From positions 62,001 to 126,000 of the forward strand of contig NZ_RAPZ01000012.1 in the NCBI RefSeq assembly GCF_003610375.1: 64,000 nt of DNA, written 5' to 3'. The translations under genes and the position numbers were made by a program. The notes beneath the pieces were generated by a model. It was not told the origin of the DNA. It saw only the letters and a list, made by a program, of their open reading frames with translations, and made no database searches. Position 1 is the first letter of the stretch. Every line of letters begins with the position of its first letter. Shown piece by piece: positions 17,547 through 24,725 of this stretch. This DNA is from Sphingomonas sp. PP-CC-1A-547 (lineage in GTDB: Bacteria; Pseudomonadota; Alphaproteobacteria; Sphingomonadales; Sphingomonadaceae).

Positions 17547-18764
17547 ATGGTGCAAGATGCAAAGCCGCTGTTACCCGTGACGGTCCTGTCCGGGTTCCTG
17601 GGTGCCGGAAAGACGACGCTCCTCAATCACATCCTCGCCAACCGGGAAGGCCGGCGCGTAGCGGTGATCGTCAACGACATGTCGGAGGTGAACATCGACG
17701 CCGACCTGGTACGCAGCGGCGATACGGCCTTGTCGCGCGGCGAGGACACGCTGGTCGAGATGACCAATGGCTGCATCTGCTGCACGCTGCGCGAGGACCT
17801 GCTGGTCGAAGTGCGCGCGCTGGCCGATGCCGGGCGGTTCGACTGCCTGGTGATCGAAAGCACCGGTATCTCAGAGCCGCTGCCGGTCGCCGCGACCTTC
17901 TCGTTCGAGGACGAGCAGGGCGACAGCCTGTCGGACGTCGCGCGGCTCGACACGATGGTGACGGTGGTCGACGCCGCCAATCTGCTCCGCGACTATGCCA
18001 GCACCGACTTCCTCGCCGACCGAGGCGAGGCGCTCGGCGACGACGATCGCCGCAGCCTAGTCGGGCTGCTCGTCGAGCAGATCGAGTTTGCGGACGTGAT
18101 CGTCATCACCAAGACCGATCTCGTCGACGCCACGCAATTGGCAACCGTCCGCAAGCTGGTGGCGTCGCTCAACGCCGATGCCCGCATCGTCGAGGCACGC
18201 CACGGACACGTACCGCTCGACTCGGTGATCGAGACCGGGCTGTTCGACGACGAGAAGGCGGAACTGCATCCGCTCTGGGCCAAGGAACTCTACGGCCATG
18301 CCGATCATCGTCCCGAGAGCGAGGAATACGGCGTCGAGAGCTTCGTCTACCGCGCTCGCGCGCCATTCGACCCGGTCAAGTTCCACGCCTTCGCACGCGG
18401 CGGCTGGCCGGGCGTGGTCCGCGCGAAGGGGCATTTCTGGCTGGCGACCCGTCCAGACTGGTGCGGCGAACTTGCGCAGGCCGGAGCGCAGTCGGCGACG
18501 GAGGCGCTGGGCCGCTGGTGGGCGTGCGTACCGGAAACGAAGCGCCCGAGCGGCGAAGCGTGGGACCGGATGGTCGCGGCGAAATGGTCGCCGATCTGGG
18601 GCGACCGACGGCAGGAACTGGTCTTCATCGGCATCGACATGGACGAGGCCGAGATCAGGCGTCGCCTCGATGCGTGCCTCGTCCCCGCAGCCGCGTTCAC
18701 GCCCCGGCTGTGGGAGGAGCTGCCCGATCCGTTCCCCGCCTGGGGCGTGCGGGAGATGGCCTGA
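17547..18764 (+). CDS. zigA: COG0523 zinc-starvation GTPase (ZigA/CobW family)
   Basis: A 405-residue G3E P-loop GTPase of the COG0523 zinc-metallochaperone group. The Walker A is GFLGAGKTT (residues 16-24), the metal-binding CxCC is GCICC (Cys76-Cys79), Walker B is CLVIEST and the guanine-specificity motif is ITKTD. The C-terminal CobW_C domain follows. In Acinetobacter and others ZigA-type proteins are induced by Zur under zinc limitation and hand zinc to client enzymes; that is family knowledge. The Zur-like box at 17509-17531 and the DUF1826 partner fit this role. Confidence 0.9.
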   Translation: MVQDAKPLLPVTVLSGFLGAGKTTLLNHILANREGRRVAVIVNDMSEVNIDADLVRSGDTALSRGEDTLVEMTNGCICCTLREDLLVEVRALADAGRFDCLVIESTGISEPLPVAATFSFEDEQGDSLSDVARLDTMVTVVDAANLLRDYASTDFLADRGEALGDDDRRSLVGLLVEQIEFADVIVITKTDLVDATQLATVRKLVASLNADARIVEARHGHVPLDSVIETGLFDDEKAELHPLWAKELYGHADHRPESEEYGVESFVYRARAPFDPVKFHAFARGGWPGVVRAKGHFWLATRPDWCGELAQAGAQSATEALGRWWACVPETKRPSGEAWDRMVAAKWSPIWGDRRQELVFIGIDMDEAEIRRRLDACLVPAAAFTPRLWEELPDPFPAWGVREMA

Positions 18765-19405
18765 TGAACGGAGCATCGATACTCGCCGGGTGCCACTCGC
18801 ACGTTCACCGCGCGCGGACCGTCGAGGCTTTCGCGGCGATCCTCGACCCCGACGTCAATCTCGCAATCTGGGAGCGCCCTTCGATGCCGTCGGTCGGATC
18901 GCTGGACGGTTTCAGCACGATCCAGATCACGGCAACGGTCGATCGCGCGCATGCCGCACTGATCGATGCGTTCGCGCAGCAGCCGCCCGCCGCCTGGCAT
19001 GCGGACATCGCCGCGGACATCGCTGCATTGGCTCAGTCCTTCGCGGCGATCATGAACCTGTCGCACGTCGTGATCCGGCTGGAGCGCGTGGTGGGCGACG
19101 CCTGCAAACGCTGGCATGCGGATTACGTGTCCGTCCGGCTGATCTGCACCTATCGCGGGTCGGGGACGCAGTGGATCGAACGATCGGTAGAGACCGCCGA
19201 TGCGCCGGCTGTCGAGACATCGCGATCGCTCGCTCCCGGCGCGGTCGGCCTGTTCAAGGGCCGTATCCTCGCCGGCGAACAGGCGATCGTCCACCGTTCG
19301 CCGCCGATCGCGGGTACCGGCGAGGAGCGGTTGCTGCTCGTGATCGACGGTCCGCCGCCAGCGGAGACCGCTGCGCTGTGGGAGCGGGCGATGCAACGTG
19401 ACTGA
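18764..19405 (+). CDS. DUF1826 protein, zinc-operon partner
   Basis: A 213-residue DUF1826 protein. It starts within the stop codon of the GTPase gene (TGATG overlap), so the two are translationally coupled. The HADYVSVRLICTYRGSGTQW core has conserved His, Tyr and Trp residues and the DUF1826-style GTGEERLLLVID tail. The function is unknown; in other proteobacteria DUF1826 genes accompany COG0523 GTPases in the Zur regulon, so a role in zinc allocation is inference from this association. The N-terminal part has a Cys-His-x-His (GCHSHVHRAR) that could bind zinc. Confidence 0.85.
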   Translation: MNGASILAGCHSHVHRARTVEAFAAILDPDVNLAIWERPSMPSVGSLDGFSTIQITATVDRAHAALIDAFAQQPPAAWHADIAADIAALAQSFAAIMNLSHVVIRLERVVGDACKRWHADYVSVRLICTYRGSGTQWIERSVETADAPAVETSRSLAPGAVGLFKGRILAGEQAIVHRSPPIAGTGEERLLLVIDGPPPAETAALWERAMQRD

Positions 19406-19489
19406 CATATTCGCGGCCCATCATCGTCACGCGATCGGTGGGCGCTTTCTCACGACTCCCATGATCCAAGCCATCAGGATGCCGACCGC

Positions 19490-20278
19490 ATGACTCGTTT
19501 GCCGCTTATCCTCGCCGTCACGCTGGCTGGCCTCGGTGCCGTCGCCGGTGCGCAGCAGGTACTCGGGCCGTCGGGGTATCTAAAGCCGGACGCGTTCGAT
19601 GTGTTGGCCATCCTGCCGCCTGCGCCGAAGTCGACCGATCCTCGCGGTCTCGCCGACCGCGCGATCTTCAAGGCGACGCGGGCTTTGCAGGGCAGTCCGC
19701 GCTGGGCGATGGCCACCAGCGACGTGAAGTCCGCGCCCGTCGACCTGTTCCGCGACTTCAGTTGCGCCATGGGGATCGCGATGACGCCTGAAAATGCGCC
19801 GCGGACCGCCGCGCTGCTGCGGCGCGCCATGTTCGACACTGGGCGCCAGACCGGCATCGCCAAGACCTTCTACAAGCGGCAGCGGCCGTTCCTGATCGAC
19901 CGCGGACCGATCTGCCAGCCCGCGGCCGAAGTTGCGGACAGCTATGATTATCCGTCGGGCCATACGACCGCCGGCTGGACGATGGCGACGGTGCTCGCGC
20001 AAATCGCGCCCGATCGTGCAACCGCGCTTCTCGCGCGCGGTCGGGCGTACGGCGAAAGCCGGATCGTGTGCGGCGTCCACAATGCCAGCGCGGTCGATGC
20101 GGGGCGACTGTCGGCCTCGTCCACGCTGACCGCCATGCAGGGCGATCCGGCCTTCACCACCGATCTCGCCGCAGCCAGACAGGAAATCGCGGCGCTCCGA
20201 CAGCCCGGCGGCGCGGCGAAACCCGATACCGCCCAGTGTACACGCGAAGCGGCACTCGTCGCCCAGCCCCTCTACTGA
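19490..20278 (+). CDS. Class A acid phosphatase (PAP2 family), variant catalytic site
   Basis: A 262-residue exported PAP2 protein of the class A nonspecific acid phosphatase (PhoN) type. It has a signal peptide ending near GAVAGAQ and two of three signature motifs intact: K-x6-RP (Lys125 to Pro133) and PSGH (155-158). The third motif is SRIVCGVHNASAVDAG: the SR (190-191) and nucleophilic His197 are kept, but the usual Asp at His+4 is Ala201, with an Asp two residues later. Activity may be altered or a neighbouring residue may compensate. It precedes phoD by 10 bases and probably forms an operon with it. Confidence 0.85.
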   Translation: MTRLPLILAVTLAGLGAVAGAQQVLGPSGYLKPDAFDVLAILPPAPKSTDPRGLADRAIFKATRALQGSPRWAMATSDVKSAPVDLFRDFSCAMGIAMTPENAPRTAALLRRAMFDTGRQTGIAKTFYKRQRPFLIDRGPICQPAAEVADSYDYPSGHTTAGWTMATVLAQIAPDRATALLARGRAYGESRIVCGVHNASAVDAGRLSASSTLTAMQGDPAFTTDLAAARQEIAALRQPGGAAKPDTAQCTREAALVAQPLY

Positions 20279-20288
20279 CGAGACACTC

Positions 20289-21860
20289 ATGACCGACACG
20301 ACCGGCTCGCGCCTGCTGCTCAATCGTCGCACCATGATCGGTGCCACTGCCGCGATGATCGGCGCCCCTGCGATCCTGCGTGCGCAGCAGCTGTTTTCCG
20401 CCTACCCGTTTCGCCTCGGCATCGCGGCGGGCGATCCGGCTGCGGACGGCTTCGTCATCTGGACCCGGCTCGCCCCCGATCCGCTGGCCGAGCATGGCGG
20501 CATGCCGATGCAGCCGGTCGAGGTGGAGTGGCAGGTCGCGATCGATCCGCGCTTTGCGACCCCGGTGGCCGGCGGCAAAGCGCTGGCGCGTCCCGAACTC
20601 GCGCACTCGGTCCATGTCGAAGTTGCCGGACTGCTACCCGATCGGCCGTATTGGTATCGGTTCACGGTCGGCAACGAGCGTTCGACCGCGGGATGCGCGC
20701 GCACCCTGCCGATCGCCGGCGCGTCGCTCGACCGGCTGCGTTTCGCGGTCGCCGGCTGCCAGAACTACGAAGACGGGCTGTATACCGCCTATCGTCACCT
20801 GGCGGCTGAGGAGCCGGCGTTCGTCTTCCACTATGGCGACTATATCTACGAAGGCCGGAGCGCGCCGATGCCGGTCGGCTATGACGGCAAGCCGCGCACC
20901 TTCGTCCGCGAGCATGCCGGGCAAAAGCTGTTCGACCTCGCTGATTATCGCCGCCGCTACGCCCAGTACAAGACCGACCCCGACTTGCAGGCCGCGCATG
21001 CCGCAGCCGCATGGTTCGTGACATTCGACGATCACGAGATCGAGAACAACTGGGTGGGCGAGATCGACCAGGAGAAGGACCCGCCCGAAGTGTTCGCGCT
21101 GCGCCGGGCCGCCGCGTTCCAGGCCTATTACGAGCACATGCCGCTGCGCCGCTCGGCCTTCCCGGGCCCCGCCGGCATGCAGATCTATCGCCGGGCGACG
21201 ATCGGCAATCTGCTCGACCTGCATCTGCTCGACACCCGGCAGTTCCGGACCGACCAGCCGTGCGACGACGGCTTCAAGACCCGCTGTGCCGGTTGGGCCG
21301 ACCCCGCCGCCCAGGTGATGGGACGGACCCAGGAGGCATGGCTCGCCACCGCCCTGAAGCAGAAGAAGGCTCGCTGGAACGCGCTGGCGCAACAGGTGAT
21401 GATGATGCCGCTCGACCGGCGGACCGGCGACGAACCCGCACCGATCCGCAACATGGACAGCTGGGGCGGCTACGACGCCCCGCGCGAACGCGTGCTGAAG
21501 ATGGTCGAGGGGCTCGGCAACATGGTCGTGCTGACCGGCGACGAGCATCAGAATTATGCAGGCGTCCTGCGTACCGAAGGCGGCCAGGGGGATGCCGTCG
21601 CGGTCGAGTTCGTCGGCACGTCGATCACCTCGGGCGGCGACGGCGCGGACCGGCGGGTTGGCGAGGCTCGTATCCGCACCCGCAACCCGTTCCTCGCCTG
21701 GACCAACGACCGGCGCGGATATCTGCTGTGCGATGTGAATGCCGACCAGTGGAAGACCGAATTCCGCACCGTCGATACCGTCACGCGGCCCGACGGCGTG
21801 ATCAAGACGTCCGGTACGGCGATCGTCGAGCACGGTCGTGCCGCCGTGACGATGACCTGA
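20289..21860 (+). CDS. phoD: Alkaline phosphatase D family protein
   Basis: A 523-residue PhoD phosphatase, exported by Tat: LLNRRTMIGATAAMIGAPAI gives an RRTMIG twin-arginine motif. The metal site includes AVAGCQNY and FVFHYGDYIYEG (residues ~155-195), FVTFDDHEIENNW (about 245-258) and the late VLTGDEHQNYAG (about 415). PhoD binds Ca2+/Fe3+ and cleaves phosphodiesters and monoesters in the periplasm. A TonB receptor follows 195 bases later, suggesting uptake linked to organophosphate use. No classical Pho box was recognised. Confidence 0.92.
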   Translation: MTDTTGSRLLLNRRTMIGATAAMIGAPAILRAQQLFSAYPFRLGIAAGDPAADGFVIWTRLAPDPLAEHGGMPMQPVEVEWQVAIDPRFATPVAGGKALARPELAHSVHVEVAGLLPDRPYWYRFTVGNERSTAGCARTLPIAGASLDRLRFAVAGCQNYEDGLYTAYRHLAAEEPAFVFHYGDYIYEGRSAPMPVGYDGKPRTFVREHAGQKLFDLADYRRRYAQYKTDPDLQAAHAAAAWFVTFDDHEIENNWVGEIDQEKDPPEVFALRRAAAFQAYYEHMPLRRSAFPGPAGMQIYRRATIGNLLDLHLLDTRQFRTDQPCDDGFKTRCAGWADPAAQVMGRTQEAWLATALKQKKARWNALAQQVMMMPLDRRTGDEPAPIRNMDSWGGYDAPRERVLKMVEGLGNMVVLTGDEHQNYAGVLRTEGGQGDAVAVEFVGTSITSGGDGADRRVGEARIRTRNPFLAWTNDRRGYLLCDVNADQWKTEFRTVDTVTRPDGVIKTSGTAIVEHGRAAVTMT

Positions 21861-22055
21861 GCGCACCTCGATAGGATAACCTGAACCTCGGCCCGCGGCG
21901 CCGACTGGGGCAAAGATGTCGCGGTGTCCGGCAAAAACGCATCGGGCTTAACCCCGCCTATTGCCGCGCGTTACAGCGGTGTTACCGATTGGCGACGGAT
22001 CCGGGTCACACGGATCGACGCAGGAGGATGTTCGAAACCCAAGGGGGGACCATCC

Positions 22056-24338
22056 ATGATTCGCTTGCCCGTTCGTACGTCTGCCATCGCCCGCCTGCTC
22101 GCCGCCAGCGCACCGCTGCTCGTTTTCGCCGTGCCCGCCATCGCACAGGAACAAGTGCCGGCTGCACAAGCCGTGAGCGATCCGGCGAGCGACCAAGGCG
22201 TCGGTGAGATCGTCGTCACCGCGACCCGCCGCCGGGAATCGTCGAAGGACGTACCGCTCGCGGTCACCGCTATCAGCGGCGAGAAGCTCGACGTGCTCAA
22301 TTCGAGCGGCCTCGACATTCGCTTCCTCGCCGGCCGCACGCCGAGCCTCCAGGTCGAGTCGTCGTTCGGTCGCACCTTCCCGCGCTTCTACATTCGCGGC
22401 CTCGGCAACACCGATTTCGATCCGAACGCCGCGCAGCCGGTGTCGGTCGTCTATGACGACGTCGCACTCGAAAACCCGATGCTGAAGTCGTTCCCGGTCT
22501 TCGATCTGCAGAGCGTCGAAGTGCTGCGCGGGCCGCAGGGTACGTTGTTCGGGCGCAACACGCCCGCGGGCGTCGTGAAGATCGATTCTGCCAAGCCGAA
22601 CCCGGACAAGGTCTCGGGCTATGCGACCGGATCCTGGGCGACCTACAACACGATCAACGGCGAGGCGGCGATCAACCTGCCGATCGGCAACGGCTTCGCC
22701 TTCCGCGCGTCGGGCATCATCCAGTCGCGCGACGATTGGGTTAAGAACGACTCCACGACGGGCAATGCGGATCGCAAGCTCGAAGGCTATCGCGACGTCG
22801 CCGGCCGCTTCCAGCTCGGCTATACCAGCAGCGACTTCAACGCCTTGCTCAACGTCCATGTCCGCGACCTGACGGGCTCACCGCGCATCTTCCGCGCCGG
22901 GCTGTTCAAGCCGGGGACCAACGACTTCAACGCCGGCTTCGACCCCAAGCACGTCACGCTCGACGGTTACACCAGCCAGAGCCTGACGCAGTGGGGTACC
23001 AACCTCCGCCTCGACTATCACCTCGACGGCATCGGGACGTTCTACTCGGTCACCGGATACGAGCAGGCCAAGGTCGAGAGCACCGGCGATGTCGACGGCG
23101 GCAACAACTACACGTTCCTCGGCGGCACGATCGGCGCGATCGGCGTCGGACTGTTCCCGTCGAACACCGGCGGCCTCACCAAGCCCAAGGAGTTCAGCCA
23201 GGAGCTTCGGTATGCCAGCGAGGACATGAACGGCATCCGCCTCCAGGGCGGTCTGTATTATTTCCACCAGACGCTGCGGTATCACCAGTACGACTATGCG
23301 TTCGGCGGTACCGGTTCGCGCGCGACCGACCTCGACCAGGACATCTACCACGACAACCGCAACGAGAATTACGGCGCCTTCGCCTCGATCGAGGCCAAGC
23401 CCGTCGACCTGCTGACGTTGCGCGCGGGCGTCCGCTATTCGCACGACTATCGCAACGACCTCGTCACCGCGCCGATCCCCGGCACCGGGATCAGCGACAC
23501 GCTGCCGGCGCGTGCGATCGTCCGTGGCTCGAACGTGACCTGGGATGCGAGCGCGACCTACGAACTGACGCCCGCGATCAACGTCTATTCGCGGCTCGCG
23601 ACCGGCTATCAGGGCCCCGCGATCCAGGACCGCGTGACCTTTGGCAGCGTCCAGAGCACCGCGCCGAAGCAGACGACCTTCTCGGGTGAGAGCGGCTTCA
23701 AGGGCACGCTGCTCGACCGGAAAGTGAACTTCTCGCTCGACGCCTATTGGTACAGCACCAAAGACCTGCAGATCACCGCGGTCGGCGGCAGCAGCAATTC
23801 GGCACGCCTGATCAGCGCGAACAAGGCGATCGGCTACGGCGTCGAGGGCGAATTCGAGGCGCGGCCGCTCCCCGAACTGACGCTGACCGCGAGCGGCAGC
23901 TACAACTTTACCGAGATCCGCGATCGGAACATCGGGGTGGGGGTGTGCGCGACCTGCACCGTGCTCGATCCGATCGTCAACGGGTTCGCGGTGATCGACG
24001 GTAACGATCTTCCCCAGGCGCCGCGCTGGATCGCCAACTGGACCGCACGCTACGGCATCCCGCTCGCCAACGGGGGCGAGGTCTACGCGTACACCGACTG
24101 GGTCTATCGCAGCCGCATCAACTTTTTCCTGTACGAAGCGGCCGAGTTCACCGGCAAGTCTTCGCTCGAAGGCGGCCTCAAGGTCGGCTATAAATCGCCC
24201 CAGGGGTATGAGGTCGGCGCGTTCGTCCGCAACATCACCAACCAGTATCGCAGCATCAGCGCGATCGACTTCAACAACCTCACGGGCATGATCAACGAAC
24301 CGCGGATCATCGGCGGTCAGTTCAAGGTCGCATTTTGA
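22056..24338 (+). CDS. TonB-dependent receptor
   Basis: A 760-residue outer-membrane receptor with a signal peptide (FAVPAIAQE). A TonB-box-like region, GEIVVTATRRRESSKDVPLA, leads into the plug (VLRGPQGTLFGRNTPAGVVK near residue 155) and a 22-strand-type barrel ending in the aromatic-terminal GGQFKVAF. The plug type is that of the large sphingomonad sugar/siderophore receptor clan. It follows the acid phosphatase and PhoD genes, so an organophosphate-related ligand is a reasonable guess; specificity cannot be read from sequence. I began at MIRLPVRTSA, which has an AAGGGGGG ribosome-binding site ahead. Confidence 0.9.
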   Translation: MIRLPVRTSAIARLLAASAPLLVFAVPAIAQEQVPAAQAVSDPASDQGVGEIVVTATRRRESSKDVPLAVTAISGEKLDVLNSSGLDIRFLAGRTPSLQVESSFGRTFPRFYIRGLGNTDFDPNAAQPVSVVYDDVALENPMLKSFPVFDLQSVEVLRGPQGTLFGRNTPAGVVKIDSAKPNPDKVSGYATGSWATYNTINGEAAINLPIGNGFAFRASGIIQSRDDWVKNDSTTGNADRKLEGYRDVAGRFQLGYTSSDFNALLNVHVRDLTGSPRIFRAGLFKPGTNDFNAGFDPKHVTLDGYTSQSLTQWGTNLRLDYHLDGIGTFYSVTGYEQAKVESTGDVDGGNNYTFLGGTIGAIGVGLFPSNTGGLTKPKEFSQELRYASEDMNGIRLQGGLYYFHQTLRYHQYDYAFGGTGSRATDLDQDIYHDNRNENYGAFASIEAKPVDLLTLRAGVRYSHDYRNDLVTAPIPGTGISDTLPARAIVRGSNVTWDASATYELTPAINVYSRLATGYQGPAIQDRVTFGSVQSTAPKQTTFSGESGFKGTLLDRKVNFSLDAYWYSTKDLQITAVGGSSNSARLISANKAIGYGVEGEFEARPLPELTLTASGSYNFTEIRDRNIGVGVCATCTVLDPIVNGFAVIDGNDLPQAPRWIANWTARYGIPLANGGEVYAYTDWVYRSRINFFLYEAAEFTGKSSLEGGLKVGYKSPQGYEVGAFVRNITNQYRSISAIDFNNLTGMINEPRIIGGQFKVAF

Positions 24339-24340
24339 GA

Positions 24341-24364
24341 TAAGACGCCGGACTGGGCGCCTTA
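24341..24364. terminator. Possible terminator hairpin
   Basis: TAAGACGCC at 24341-24349 pairs with GGCGCCTTA at 24356-24364 (8 of 9 positions), with a six-base loop, 2 bases after the receptor stop. No U-tract follows, so it may be a weak or Rho-assisted terminator. Confidence 0.4.
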
Positions 24365-24569
24365 CGGGCGATTTCGATGCACAAGCGAGCCAGGGCACCG
24401 TCGCCTGACGTAACACTACGGTGGGCCGGTGCTTTGCCTCGCGGAGCGCTCCGGAGCGTGCTGCGCTGAGCAAGCCGGTGATCGTCGCATAGGGCCCAGT
24501 AGCGGGCGCTTCGGAGTGGTTTCCGGTTCCTAGGTTTTTCATCCGCCTCGTGAGTTGGGAATGGCAGCA

Positions 24570-24581
24570 TGACAGCTGTCA
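24570..24581. promoter_or_regulatory. 12-bp perfect palindrome upstream of LOV kinase
   Basis: TGACAGCTGTCA is a perfect dyad with TGACA half-sites. It is the only clear symmetric element in the leader of the LOV kinase gene. The binding protein is unknown. Confidence 0.35.
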
Positions 24582-24725
24582 CCATCTCCACTGGGATGGG
24601 TTCAGGAGGGCGGGAGGTTCGGGGGCCGATTTGCCGCGCCGAGCGATCTGAGCCCCGTCGAGACGGTGTTCGAATTCCTCCTGTTCTTTGTTTTCACGCA
24701 GGTAGCCGAGCGGTAGACAGTCGCC

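Larger units (their letters stand above)
24339..24725. other. Intergenic region, leader of the LOV kinase gene
   Basis: Apart from the hairpin at its left end and the palindrome TGACAGCTGTCA at 24570-24581, I see no gene in this stretch. The palindrome is about 145 bases before the LOV kinase start, so it could be an operator; no factor is assigned. A second weak inverted repeat, CCATC...GATGG, follows at 24582-24599. Confidence 0.5.

Noticed and set aside
22878..24542. Long minus-strand open frame of ~550 codons across the TonB receptor
   Set aside because: High-GC codon bias leaves long antisense frames open. The plus-strand frame has a signal peptide, TonB box, plug and barrel motifs; the antisense protein has no fold-like pattern.
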